This document shows, in pieces, positions 15,494 through 23,612 of a DNA stretch of 64,000 bases (the first letter of the stretch is position 1; every line of letters begins with the position of its first letter). A model generated the notes under the pieces. That model searched no databases, had not been told where the DNA came from, and was given only the letters and a program-made list of their open reading frames with translations. Source of the stretch: Bacteroidales bacterium (GTDB lineage: Bacteria; Bacteroidota; Bacteroidia; Bacteroidales; F082); the NCBI GenBank assembly GCA_016285355.1, contig JAEEQP010000001.1, positions 103,853 to 167,852 on the forward strand, read 5' to 3'. Position numbers and translations under genes: made by a program.

Positions 15494-16240
15494 ATGACCA
15501 ACAACTTCGGAAAACTTTATCTCGTGCCCAATCTACTTGGTGCAACGAAACCTGAACAAGTCATCCCTGCCGGAACACTCCAAATTGTTAGACGGTTAAA
15601 GCATTTCGTGGTTGAAAACACCCGCACTTCGCGCCGTGTTTTGAACCGCATCGGGATGGACTGCCCCATCGACGACATTGAATTCATTGAGTTAGACAAA
15701 CACAACGCCCGCAACCTCGACCTTATGGAACACCTCGGTGCCTGCTTGCAAGGCGAGGACAAGGGCCTGATGTCAGAGGCTGGTACTCCATGCGTTGCTG
15801 ACCCAGGCGCTTTAGTGGTGGACTTGGCCCACTCCGCCGGCATTCAAGTCATTCCTTTGGTCGGCCCCAACGCGATGATTCTTGCTTTGATGGCTTCGGG
15901 CTTCAACGGTCAGGCTTTCGCTTTTCACGGCTATCTGCCCATCAAAAGTCCCGAAAGACAAAACGCCATCAAGGACTTGGAACGGCGGTCGATGGCCAAC
16001 AACGAGACGGAGCTTTTCATCGAAACGCCTTTCCGTAACAACGCCATGCTGCAAGACCTTTGCAAGAACCTCCACCCTGCCACACGAGTCTGTGTCGCCT
16101 GCAATCTCACTTGCGAAGATGAACTTATCATTAGTCAAAGCATTGGGGAGTGGAAGAACTACAAAGGCGACTTAAACAAAAAGCCCGCTGTGTTTTTGGT
16201 TTACAGCGAACCGAGACGAGGATTCCAGAAAAGGAAATAA
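15494..16240 (+). CDS. Tetrapyrrole-methylase-fold SAM methyltransferase (RsmI-like)
   Basis: This 248-residue protein belongs to the tetrapyrrole (corrin/porphyrin) methylase superfamily in the branch close to RsmI. It shows LYLVPNLLG at the N-terminus where RsmI has a TPIGN-like motif, FVVENTRTSRRVL, the conserved GLMSEAGTPCVADPGALVV (residues about 92-110), VIPLVGPNAMILALMASGF and FHGYLP. RsmI methylates the ribose of C1402 in 16S rRNA. The altered N-terminal motif and the shorter tail suggest the TP0422-like relative common in Bacteroidota, whose substrate is not established. It lies 15 bp downstream of dnaA. Confidence 0.85.
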   Translation: MTNNFGKLYLVPNLLGATKPEQVIPAGTLQIVRRLKHFVVENTRTSRRVLNRIGMDCPIDDIEFIELDKHNARNLDLMEHLGACLQGEDKGLMSEAGTPCVADPGALVVDLAHSAGIQVIPLVGPNAMILALMASGFNGQAFAFHGYLPIKSPERQNAIKDLERRSMANNETELFIETPFRNNAMLQDLCKNLHPATRVCVACNLTCEDELIISQSIGEWKNYKGDLNKKPAVFLVYSEPRRGFQKRK

Positions 16241-16247
16241 CTACGAA

Positions 16248-16838
16248 TTAGGGAATATTCAACACCCTGTGAATCTGCAATGAAAGCCGCCAATTGGGGT
16301 GACTTTTCACAGCCTCAACACAAGCCTGCATGTTGACTTTCCTTTGTTCCAAATCCTCAACGAAACACGGCTGCAAAAAACGATATTTAGCTTCAATATC
16401 ATCATATTGCGCCAAATCCTGACCGAGATAAACCACCTTCAATTCATCACAACGCTTTAATACACAAGGTTCTGCATCGCCACCTACAAAAGATGATTTC
16501 GGTGAAAACGTCACCCAATCCAGATTGTTCGGCAAAGGCCGTGTTCCGTTGGTCTCAATGGCGATGGTTTTGCCTGTCTTTTGCTTCAGTTCTGCCACAA
16601 AAGCCTCGTCGATGAACAAAGATGGCTCCCCGCCTGTCAGAACAATTAAAGGAGCGATGGGATATTTATTCACCTCAGCCACAATCTCTTGCAACGACAT
16701 CATCTCCCCTACTTGATGTTGGGTGTCACAAAATGCACAGCACAAGTTGCAGCCGCTAAAGCGCACGAAGACGGCGGACGTACCAGAATGGTAGCCCTCG
16801 CCTTGCAGGGAATAGAATATTTCGTTGATCTTATACAT
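16248..16838 (-). CDS. queE: 7-carboxy-7-deazaguanine synthase
   Basis: QueE is a radical SAM enzyme that rearranges carboxytetrahydropterin into 7-carboxy-7-deazaguanine, a step in queuosine synthesis. The ATG at 16838 (MYKINEIFYSLQGEGYHSGT) gives 196 residues; longer frames read into the upstream repeat. The cluster motif CNLCCAFC (CxxxCxxC counting from the first Cys) is at about residues 30-37, followed by VLTGGEPSL and ETNGTRPLP, both typical. It is the last gene of the queF-queC-queD-queE run; a repeat separates it from queD. Confidence 0.95.
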   Translation of the reverse strand: MYKINEIFYSLQGEGYHSGTSAVFVRFSGCNLCCAFCDTQHQVGEMMSLQEIVAEVNKYPIAPLIVLTGGEPSLFIDEAFVAELKQKTGKTIAIETNGTRPLPNNLDWVTFSPKSSFVGGDAEPCVLKRCDELKVVYLGQDLAQYDDIEAKYRFLQPCFVEDLEQRKVNMQACVEAVKSHPNWRLSLQIHRVLNIP

Positions 16839-16913
16839 AGACACGAGACTTCGGGACTCGGGACACGAGACAATGAGACCCGTAGTCTCGCGTCTCGCAG
16901 TCCCGCGTCTTTT
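16839..16913. repeat. GACACGAGAC-type inverted repeat between queD and queE
   Basis: The left half carries GACACGAGACTTCGGGACTC and further units; the right half carries GTAGTCTCGCGTCTCGCAG and CCCGCGTCTT in inverse orientation. It fills the gap from the queE start to the queD stop completely and is a sibling of the elements at 8507-8575 and 36504-36579. Confidence 0.8.
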
Positions 16914-17265
16914 ATTCAAAGTTTTGCGGGGCATCATCCTTGATATAAGAAGCCTTGTTATCGCGAGACTCCCATACATCAGCGCGGTAGCAGTTCGGGA
17001 CGGTGTCGACAATCCATTTGGCCAAGTTTTCGGCAGTAGGGTTGAAATCCAACACCTCGTTGAGGTTCGTATGGTCTATCTTGCCATGAACCAAGCGTTT
17101 GATTTCGGTGAAGTCGCACACCATACCGTTGTTGTCCAATTTCTCGGCGCGGCAATATACGTTGACCTTCCAGTTGTGGCCGTGAAGGTTCTCGCACTTG
17201 CTCTCATAGTCTAAATAGAGCTGGTGGCAGGAGGATATTTCTAAGGTTTTTCTGACGTAATACAT
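16912..17265 (-). CDS. queD: 6-carboxy-5,6,7,8-tetrahydropterin synthase
   Basis: QueD converts dihydroneopterin triphosphate to carboxytetrahydropterin, the substrate of QueE. The 117-residue protein shows the zinc-binding histidines in SSCHQL (His14) and LHGHNW (His28, His30), the catalytic Cys near CENLHGHN, and CDFTEIKRLV and DHTNLNEV, all typical of the family. The length is normal. Its stop codon borders the repeat that leads to queE. Confidence 0.94.
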   Translation of the reverse strand: MYYVRKTLEISSCHQLYLDYESKCENLHGHNWKVNVYCRAEKLDNNGMVCDFTEIKRLVHGKIDHTNLNEVLDFNPTAENLAKWIVDTVPNCYRADVWESRDNKASYIKDDAPQNFE

Positions 17266-17314
17266 TGTAATTCAAGATTTAAGATTTAAAATTTAAAATT
17301 TAAGATCGCCTCGT

Positions 17315-17336
17315 AGAGACGCGATTCATCGCGTCT
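17315..17336. repeat. Perfect short hairpin across the queC stop codon
   Basis: GAGACGCGAT and ATCGCGTCTC form perfect 10-bp arms around a two-base loop. The queC stop codon (17326-17328) lies in the centre, and the last codons (YETR) come from the element. An AT-rich run of AAATTTAA-like units lies next to it at about 17276-17304, similar to one at 20776-20812. Confidence 0.8.
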
Positions 17337-17982
17337 CATATTCAGTTGTATCATCGATGCCCGCAGCGCGTAGGGCCTCAATACGCTCGCGACAGGTGCC
17401 GCATTTGCCACAATGTTTCTCACCGCCCTTATAGCAGGAATAGGTCTCGCTGTAATCCAAGCCCAAAGCCTTACCATGTTCGGCGATTTCCTTTTTGCTT
17501 AAATATGTGTAAGGTGCATAGACTGTTATATTCTCATACGTTCCCGCCGACATGGCCTCCGACATGGCATTGACGAAACCCGGTCGGCAGTCGGGATAGA
17601 TGGAATGGTCGCCGGCATGGTTGGCAATCATTACGCGCTTCAATCCGTTGCTTTCAGCAACACCAGCAGCGACCGCCAACATGATGCCATTACGGAAGGG
17701 CACCACCGTCGATTTCATGTTCTCGTCGTTGTAGTTGCCTTCTGGAATGTCTTCAGGATTGCCAAGCAAGGCACTCTTGAAGTAGCGGTACATAAATTCC
17801 AATTGGATGACGATGTGCTTGATGCCCAGACGTTGGCAATGTGTGACGGCACAAACACGCTCGCGTCCGTTTTGCGTAGAGCCATAGTCGAAAGTGATAG
17901 CCATAGCGATTTCGTCCTTGAACTCGTAAAGCATTGTGGTGGAGTCCATGCCGCCGGAGATGATGATTACTGCATCCTTCAT
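17326..17982 (-). CDS. queC: 7-cyano-7-deazaguanine synthase
   Basis: QueC uses ATP and ammonia to turn the carboxy group of CDG into the nitrile of preQ0. The 218-residue protein has the PP-loop IIISGGMDSTTMLYE (about residues 6-20) and a zinc-binding C-terminus CYKGGEKHCGKCGTCRERI with four cysteines. Residues NHAGDHSIYPDCRPGFV are also typical. The extreme C-terminus and stop are formed by an inserted-looking hairpin repeat, so the final residues may not be original. It lies between queF and queD. Confidence 0.95.
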   Translation of the reverse strand: MKDAVIIISGGMDSTTMLYEFKDEIAMAITFDYGSTQNGRERVCAVTHCQRLGIKHIVIQLEFMYRYFKSALLGNPEDIPEGNYNDENMKSTVVPFRNGIMLAVAAGVAESNGLKRVMIANHAGDHSIYPDCRPGFVNAMSEAMSAGTYENITVYAPYTYLSKKEIAEHGKALGLDYSETYSCYKGGEKHCGKCGTCRERIEALRAAGIDDTTEYETR

Positions 17983-18010
17983 ATCAGTTTTTCAGTTATT
18001 TAGTTGGCAG

Positions 18011-18481
18011 TTAGGAGTTGTGGAAACTGGCTAAAAGGCGTTGTTTCACCATGTCTTGATGTTCGGCGTCGCCATAATTGGCGAAGGGCTTGATGGAGAT
18101 GCCCCCACGAGGTTTGAACAGACCGATGACTTCCAAGTATTTGGGATCCATCAGCTTGACCAAGTCTTTCATAATCATGTTGACGCAATCCTCGTGGAAA
18201 TCACCGTGGTTGCGGAAGCTGAAGAGGTAGAGTTTCAGGCTCTTGCTCTCCACCATCAATGTGCGTGGGATGTAATTAATAATAAGGTGTCCGAAGTCGG
18301 GCTGGCCAGTCTTGGGGCACAAAGAGGTAAACTCGGGGCAGTCCAAGGTTACAAGGTACTCGTTTTCAGGATGTTTGTTCTCAAAAACCTCCAGCACTTC
18401 AGGCGTATAGTCATAACTATAGTGGGTGTTTTGATTACCCAATAGCGTCACGCCTTGCAATTCTTGTTCGTTTCTTGACAT
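18011..18481 (-). CDS. queF: NADPH-dependent 7-cyano-7-deazaguanine reductase
   Basis: QueF reduces the preQ0 nitrile to the amine preQ1. The 156-residue unimodular protein shows the nucleophilic Cys in [16 protein letters not shown] (about residues 49-64), the family motif [20 protein letters not shown] with the substrate-binding Glu and His, and [14 protein letters not shown]. It heads the operon: TAATTTTG at 18499-18506 is its -7 element, and queC follows after 28 bp. I see no preQ1 riboswitch in the short leader. Confidence 0.95.
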   Translation of the reverse strand: MSRNEQELQGVTLLGNQNTHYSYDYTPEVLEVFENKHPENEYLVTLDCPEFTSLCPKTGQPDFGHLIINYIPRTLMVESKSLKLYLFSFRNHGDFHEDCVNMIMKDLVKLMDPKYLEVIGLFKPRGGISIKPFANYGDAEHQDMVKQRLLASFHNS

Positions 18482-18498
18482 GGGTTTTATTTTGGGTG

Positions 18499-18506
18499 CA
18501 AAATTA
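18499..18506 (-). promoter_or_regulatory. -7 promoter element (TAATTTTG) of the que operon
   Basis: Minus-strand TAATTTTG, 17 bases before the queF ATG. Confidence 0.65.
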
Positions 18507-18547
18507 GCAAAATGTTTGCAATCAATGGAAAGAAAGGAATAAGTAAA

Positions 18548-18760
18548 CTATTCTTCCAAAGTCTCAAACAAGGCCACAGGCCCCAAATGCCAAAGTTTGG
18601 TTTCTTCTTGTTCCAATTGCTTGTATAGAGCCGAACGATAAAAACGCTTCAAGGCATCCAATCCGCTCCCACCATGCGCCTCCTGATACAGACGAGCCAC
18701 TTGCAAAGCCTTGCTCGGAAGCAATAGATACAGGTTTTCGTTTGTGATTTCTGTGTTCAT
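18548..18760 (-). CDS. Small protein coupled to a DUF3791 protein
   Basis: The 70-residue product (MNTEITNENLYLLLPSKALQVARLYQEAHGGSG in part, ending LFETLEE) has no domain I can name. Its ATG overlaps the stop of the DUF3791 gene by four bases (ATGA), which is strong evidence that it is translated and coupled. DUF3791 genes often sit in small two- or three-gene modules suspected to be toxin-antitoxin-like, so this could be the partner; that is inference. Confidence 0.6.
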   Translation of the reverse strand: MNTEITNENLYLLLPSKALQVARLYQEAHGGSGLDALKRFYRSALYKQLEQEETKLWHLGPVALFETLEE

Positions 18761-18972
18761 TGTGTTTTCTCTTTCAGATAATCCTTCATTTCCTCAATCA
18801 GCCAACGATGGCCTTGGGTATGCAGCACTTCGTAATTCTCCGAGAGATATTCAAGCAAGCCGCTTTGGTCGAACAAATCCATCACTTCTGAGCCGCTCAT
18901 GCCCATTTCGTGCTTGTATTGTTCGATGCAAAACGAAATGAAATACAATATGTCTTGTTCCTTTTTGCTCAT
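18757..18972 (-). CDS. DUF3791-domain protein
   Basis: From the ATG at 18972 (MSKKEQDILYFISFCIEQYK) the product has 71 residues; a TTG start at 18993 overlaps the -7 element (18991-18998) and is rejected. The body FCIEQYKHEMGMSGSEVMDLF ... YLSENYEVLHTQGHRWLIEEM follows the DUF3791 consensus closely. Its biochemical role is not known; the family is frequent in genomic islands of Firmicutes and Bacteroidota next to other small genes. The next gene overlaps it by four bases. Confidence 0.8.
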   Translation of the reverse strand: MSKKEQDILYFISFCIEQYKHEMGMSGSEVMDLFDQSGLLEYLSENYEVLHTQGHRWLIEEMKDYLKEKTQ

Positions 18973-19092
18973 AACAAGGCTATTCGATTGCAAACTTACA
19001 AATAAAAACTCAATCCATACATCTTTGAATCTGAAATAAAAAATGTAGGGCTGTCATAATTTGGCACCCCTACAATCCTAATATTTTGATTA

Positions 19093-20775
19093 TCAGCAAC
19101 CCGATGTAGCCTTTTCTAACCGTTTCATAATCGAGAAAATGAACACGGCGGAGAGCAGGCAAAGCACGACGAGCACGCCCCAAACCATCCAAAGCGGCAT
19201 ACCTGTGCCCCAGATGCGGGCGATGACGCTGGTGAGGTAGTTGCCGATGGCAGTCACGCAGAACCATAGACCCATCATCATGCCTTTGTACTTGGGCGGA
19301 GCCACCTTGGTGACGAAGGAAATGCCGATGGGACTCAACAACAGCTCGGCGAAAGTCAGGACGAAATAGGTGCTAATCAGCCAATTGGGCGAGACTAAAG
19401 TGCTACTCACACCGCCTTGCGCCTTCAGTTCGGCAGGGCTGGCCAATGGGAAGGAACAAACCACCAAGATAAGGAAACCGAGGGCAGCGACAATCATGCC
19501 CAAGCCAATCTTACGCGGCGAGGATGGCTCCTTGCCTTTCTTCGCCAAAGCACCGAAGACCGCCATCGAAACAGGTGTCAGAGCGACCACGAAGAAGGGA
19601 TTGAATTGCTGGAACTGCTGAGGCAGGATGCTGATGGGGTCGGGCATGACGCGATAGAACGTCCAGGCCATAATCCACAAAAACACCGTTACACCACATA
19701 AGATGCCACGGTTCAAGGGCTTGGTGGCCTGAGCTGCCCCAAATATCGTATAAATCGAGATGGCGACCATCGTCAACGACCAGATATTGAAGCCAAAACG
19801 CGTGAAACCGCTCACGGTGCTTTGCGTGTAGTCGCGGGCGAAATAGGTCAGGCAAAGACCAGCCTGCTGGAATGACATCCAGAAGAAGATGACCACGGCG
19901 AAGACCATCACCAAAGCGGTGATACGCTCGCGAGTCTGCTCCTTCGAGAGTTCTACCACATTCACCGTGGTGCTTTCCATCGTCTTGGCCTGCTTGGTAT
20001 TGACATCGGCGTGCTGGAACCACTTGCGGCAACTCAAATAGATGGCCATGGAGAGAATCAGCGAGAGGCATGCCACGCCGAAACCATAGTTGTAAGCTCC
20101 CGACAAGGCATCGATGTAGTTGTTGGCAAAGGCTGTCAGGTTGTTGATGTCGCCACCTTGTTGCACCGCTAATGCTTCGAAAGTCGAAAGTGCTTCAGGT
20201 GTGATGGTCTTGTCGAGATATTGATGTGCCAAGGAAGGAATCTGCGGCACATAGCTGAAACCAGCCTTGCCAAGGAACAAATCAGTGACCTTGGTGGCCG
20301 TGATGGGTGCAAACATGGAACCGATGTTGATGGCCATGTAGAACAGGCTGAAGCCATTGTCACGGAAGGCACTATATTTGGCCTCGTCGTAGAGGTTGCC
20401 CACCATCACCTGAAGGTTGCCCTTGAACAAACCTGTTCCAATGGCAATCAAAGCCAAAGCGGAAAACATGGTGACTTTGGCTGTGGTAGTAGCCATCGGC
20501 ACTGCCAAAAGCAAATAACCGAGGAACATCACCACGATGCCCGACTTCACCATCTTGCCGTATCCAAAACGGTCGGCAAGCATACCGCCGATGAGAGGCA
20601 TGAAATAGACGCATCCGAGGAAGATGCCGTAGATGTTGCCCGCCTGCGCCTCGTTGTAGCCGAACTTGGCCTGTAGGAAGAGCACGAAGATGGCCAGCAT
20701 GGTGTAATAGCCGAAGCGTTCGCCTGTGTTAGCCAATGCGAGAGCATATAGCCCTTTAGGGTGTCCTTTGAACAT
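19093..20775 (-). CDS. POT/PTR-family proton-dependent oligopeptide transporter
   Basis: The ATG at 20775 (MFKGHPKGLYALALANTGERFGYY) gives a 560-residue membrane protein. It has the POT signature GERFGYYTMLAIFVLFLQ in helix 1, a proton-coupling ExxER-type region at the same site, and about 14 hydrophobic segments. These major-facilitator proteins import di- and tripeptides with protons across the inner membrane. It follows a paralogue of the same family at 20865-22526; with three secreted C25 peptidase-like proteins and an S41 protease elsewhere in the window, peptide use fits, though that link is inference. The gap to the upstream transporter holds a 13-bp hairpin. Confidence 0.93.
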   Translation of the reverse strand: MFKGHPKGLYALALANTGERFGYYTMLAIFVLFLQAKFGYNEAQAGNIYGIFLGCVYFMPLIGGMLADRFGYGKMVKSGIVVMFLGYLLLAVPMATTTAKVTMFSALALIAIGTGLFKGNLQVMVGNLYDEAKYSAFRDNGFSLFYMAINIGSMFAPITATKVTDLFLGKAGFSYVPQIPSLAHQYLDKTITPEALSTFEALAVQQGGDINNLTAFANNYIDALSGAYNYGFGVACLSLILSMAIYLSCRKWFQHADVNTKQAKTMESTTVNVVELSKEQTRERITALVMVFAVVIFFWMSFQQAGLCLTYFARDYTQSTVSGFTRFGFNIWSLTMVAISIYTIFGAAQATKPLNRGILCGVTVFLWIMAWTFYRVMPDPISILPQQFQQFNPFFVVALTPVSMAVFGALAKKGKEPSSPRKIGLGMIVAALGFLILVVCSFPLASPAELKAQGGVSSTLVSPNWLISTYFVLTFAELLLSPIGISFVTKVAPPKYKGMMMGLWFCVTAIGNYLTSVIARIWGTGMPLWMVWGVLVVLCLLSAVFIFSIMKRLEKATSGC

Positions 20776-20815
20776 TTTGAATTTAAGATTTAAAGATTTA
20801 AAATTCAAAGATTAC

Positions 20816-20845
20816 GACAAAGGCTTGCCGAAGCAAGCCTTTGTC
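20816..20845 (-). terminator. 13-bp perfect hairpin with UUCG loop between the two POT genes
   Basis: GACAAAGGCTTGC and GCAAGCCTTTGTC pair perfectly; on the minus strand the loop is TTCG, a very stable RNA tetraloop. It lies after the stop of the upstream transporter. No clear T run follows, so it may act in RNA stability or partial termination rather than as a complete stop. Confidence 0.55.
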
Positions 20846-20864
20846 ATACATTGATATATTTCAA

Positions 20865-22526
20865 TTATTTAGCGACTCTCTCTAACCATTTCAACATACC
20901 GAGCATGACGCCCATGGAGGTGAGGCAGATCAAGGCGAAGACAGCCCATGTCATCCATTGGTGCGGGAAGGATTCCAACATCTTGACACCGAGGAAAATC
21001 AAAAGGTTGCCAACGGCTGTTGCTGACAGCCACAAGCCTTGACACACACCTACCATGTGGCGCGGAGCAATCTTGGAAACGAAAGACAGTCCCAGAGGTG
21101 AGATGAACAGCTCGGCCACGGTAAGGAAGAAATAGGTTACAATCATTACCCACGGTCCAGTCTTCATGGCAGCCTTTTCAGCTTCGGGAAGAGCCTTGAA
21201 AGCATTGTCAGACGGATAGTTGTGAGCCACAGCGATGATAATCAAGAAGATGTAGGCACATGCGGCGATAAACATACCCATGGCAATCTTCTTAGGTGTG
21301 GAAACCTCCTTGCCCTTGCGGACCAAAGTGGCAAAGATCCACATGACAATAGGTGTCAGCACAATCACGAAGAACGGATTGATGAATTGCAAAATTTCAG
21401 GCGCGAGGGCGCTGGTATCCACGAAGTCGCGTGCGAAGACGGTAAGAGACTGGGCATTTTGGTGGAATGAGAACCAGAAGAACACGGCAATGCCGAGCAC
21501 AGCATACAAAGCGGCCATACGCTGCTTGATTTCTTTGGCGTTGGCGATGCGCTCTGCTTCAGTATACCCTTGCACATCGGCTTTTACCTTCTTCACCGGA
21601 TTCGGCAGCTTGTGTTTGACAGCGATGAAAATTGTCAGAGAGATCAACATGGCTATCACCGACACGATGAAGGAATAGTGCACACCTGTGTTATATACCT
21701 GGATGTAGTTTTGGCAGAATCCGGAGAGATTCTCGGCGGCACCAGGATAGCTTTGCGAAAGTACATTGAGATTATCCAAGTCATTACCAGACGTAGTTCC
21801 CATGAGGAACTTATGGCACAGACGCGGGAGGTCTGCGTTGTAAATCAAACCTTTAGTCTTCAGATACCACTCGCGGATGATGGGCGCCACAAACGGAGCA
21901 ATCACACCACCGATGTTGATGAACACATAGAAGATCTGGAAACCGCTGTCGCGCTTCTCCTTGGCTGCAGCAAGAGCCTCGGGACCTTTCTTCGCTGCCT
22001 CGGCCTCGAAATCATCATACAGCTGGCCCACGACGGCTTGCAGGTTGCCCTTGAAGAGACCGTTACCGCAGGCGATGAGTACCAAGGCAACCATGGCAAG
22101 GACAAAGGGCCACGAAATGCCACTGCCACCTTCGCTGAACACCGGGATGGAGAGCAGTCCATAGCCGATGGCCATCACGACGATACCCGTGATAATGGTC
22201 CTCTTGTAGTTCTGCGTACGGTCGGCAATGATACCGCCAGGAAGGGCAAGAACATAAATCAAGAAATAAAACACTGCAAAGATAACGCCCGATGTTACGT
22301 CGGAGATACCAAACTTGGAGCAAATGAACAGCACCAACACAGCATTCATGATGTAATAGCCGAAGCGCTCGCCCATGTTACTCAAAGCAGCGGCAATCAG
22401 GCCTTTAGGATGTTCTTTCTTGGCCTTATTCAAGTAAAAGATCAAGAAAGGGATGACAACGATTAAGATCATGACAAAAACCATCAACATACGGTGGCTT
22501 TGCCAAAGTTCAGATAATGTACCCAT
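20865..22526 (-). CDS. POT/PTR-family proton-dependent oligopeptide transporter (paralogue)
   Basis: A 553-residue transporter with an extra N-terminal hydrophobic segment (VFVMILIVVIPFLIFYL, residues 16-32) before the POT signature AALSNMGERFGYYIMNAVLVLF. The remaining segments match the neighbouring POT protein in order (IFAVFYFLIYVLALPGGIIADR, GNGLFKGNLQAVVGQLYDD, NIGGVIAPFVAP). The two are clearly an old tandem duplication with diverged loops. The -7 element TATCTTTG at 22587-22594 lies 60 bases upstream of the ATG, so this gene probably leads a two-gene unit. Confidence 0.93.
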   Translation of the reverse strand: MGTLSELWQSHRMLMVFVMILIVVIPFLIFYLNKAKKEHPKGLIAAALSNMGERFGYYIMNAVLVLFICSKFGISDVTSGVIFAVFYFLIYVLALPGGIIADRTQNYKRTIITGIVVMAIGYGLLSIPVFSEGGSGISWPFVLAMVALVLIACGNGLFKGNLQAVVGQLYDDFEAEAAKKGPEALAAAKEKRDSGFQIFYVFINIGGVIAPFVAPIIREWYLKTKGLIYNADLPRLCHKFLMGTTSGNDLDNLNVLSQSYPGAAENLSGFCQNYIQVYNTGVHYSFIVSVIAMLISLTIFIAVKHKLPNPVKKVKADVQGYTEAERIANAKEIKQRMAALYAVLGIAVFFWFSFHQNAQSLTVFARDFVDTSALAPEILQFINPFFVIVLTPIVMWIFATLVRKGKEVSTPKKIAMGMFIAACAYIFLIIIAVAHNYPSDNAFKALPEAEKAAMKTGPWVMIVTYFFLTVAELFISPLGLSFVSKIAPRHMVGVCQGLWLSATAVGNLLIFLGVKMLESFPHQWMTWAVFALICLTSMGVMLGMLKWLERVAK

Positions 22527-22633
22527 AATTGAGATTTTTAATGATTATTGAATTATTGAATTGATTTCTCGTTTTCCAACAGCGGACAAAGATAGGGAAA
22601 AATGTGTTGCAATTGCAAAAATGAAGAAAAAGT

Positions 22634-23494
22634 TTACCTAACCAATTCGGGTTGAAGACTGTCGCTCCATGGCGCAATAAGCACTTCGGGATGTTCGAGT
22701 ATTCGTTTCAGTTCATTCAAAGCCTTAACATAATAGAAGCCGTCACAAAACCTTTCGTCCATCACGATTTCGACAGGCATCACCTTCCCCACCTCTATTA
22801 CCCCCTTGTTGACGACAGGCTCCACGCTCTCCTTTCCCATAGCGAGAAACACTCCTGTAGTACCAAATTCATAGGCGTGGTGGAAGATGGCAGGGCCCTT
22901 GATGGACTTCAAATTGGTGACGAAATACGTGGTATGGAATGGACTCAACTTCAAAATGGCATGGGGCAACAAACCGTGCTTGTCCAAGAATTTAATCATC
23001 CCGACCAGGAATTTAATCATGAAGTTGGGCGTAATCGTCAGCAAGTGGGCCAACTTCTCCGTGCCGTTGTTGGCTTCTAATTTCGAGTTTTCCCTCACAG
23101 CGTTGTCCACTTTCTCCTTTACTTCATAAATGGACTCACCCCCCTTGAATTCAAGTTTCACCAACGATTCGGCGGCATCATGTCTTAATTCTTTTTTGAC
23201 GACAAAAGAAAAGAAGACACCATTACGTTCAAAAATACGACCGTTCATGACAAAACGGTTCAACCATGGATACATCGCTGTGATACGGAGCAAACCCGCC
23301 ATCAGGATATGCATATAAGTGAACTTGAATCCTTTTTCGTTTTCCAACCTAATAAAATCATCCAATGGCTCACATCGGCAACTGTATCTGGTCATGTTTT
23401 GGGCATCATAGCGGTATTTCATGATATGAGGAATGATTTTCTGGATGGGGTCAATTCCTTTCACCCGCTTGCCGTCTGCTCTTAATCCGAACAT
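22634..23494 (-). CDS. E2-type (2-oxo acid dehydrogenase) acyltransferase-fold protein, no lipoyl domain
   Basis: The ATG at 23494 (MFGLRADGKRVKGIDPIQKI) gives 286 residues covering only the chloramphenicol-acetyltransferase-like catalytic domain; lipoyl and subunit-binding domains are absent. Segments such as FTYMHILMAGLLRITAMYPWLNR and SPFHTTYFVTNLKSIKGPAIFHHAYEFGTTGVFLAMG fit the E2 fold. In E2 enzymes the catalytic motif is DHRxxDG; here the corresponding stretch reads DERFCDG, so the general-base His is Glu. The protein may be a non-catalytic or differently acting relative. It is divergent from valS with its own -7 element at 23518-23525. Confidence 0.8.
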   Translation of the reverse strand: MFGLRADGKRVKGIDPIQKIIPHIMKYRYDAQNMTRYSCRCEPLDDFIRLENEKGFKFTYMHILMAGLLRITAMYPWLNRFVMNGRIFERNGVFFSFVVKKELRHDAAESLVKLEFKGGESIYEVKEKVDNAVRENSKLEANNGTEKLAHLLTITPNFMIKFLVGMIKFLDKHGLLPHAILKLSPFHTTYFVTNLKSIKGPAIFHHAYEFGTTGVFLAMGKESVEPVVNKGVIEVGKVMPVEIVMDERFCDGFYYVKALNELKRILEHPEVLIAPWSDSLQPELVR

Positions 23495-23517
23495 AGTTAT
23501 TATTGTTAAATCGGGTG

Positions 23518-23565
23518 CAAAAATAGGAAATATGTGTAGAGTTACGCGAAAAAAAACTACTTTTG
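23518..23565. promoter_or_regulatory. Divergent -7 elements for the E2-like gene and valS
   Basis: Minus-strand TATTTTTG at 23518-23525 lies 23 bases before the E2-like ATG; plus-strand TACTTTTG at 23558-23565 lies 47 bases before the valS ATG. Confidence 0.7.
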
Positions 23566-23612
23566 CAATTTGTTTGAATGTATACCTCATTAGTCAATAA
23601 TTAAACAACATA

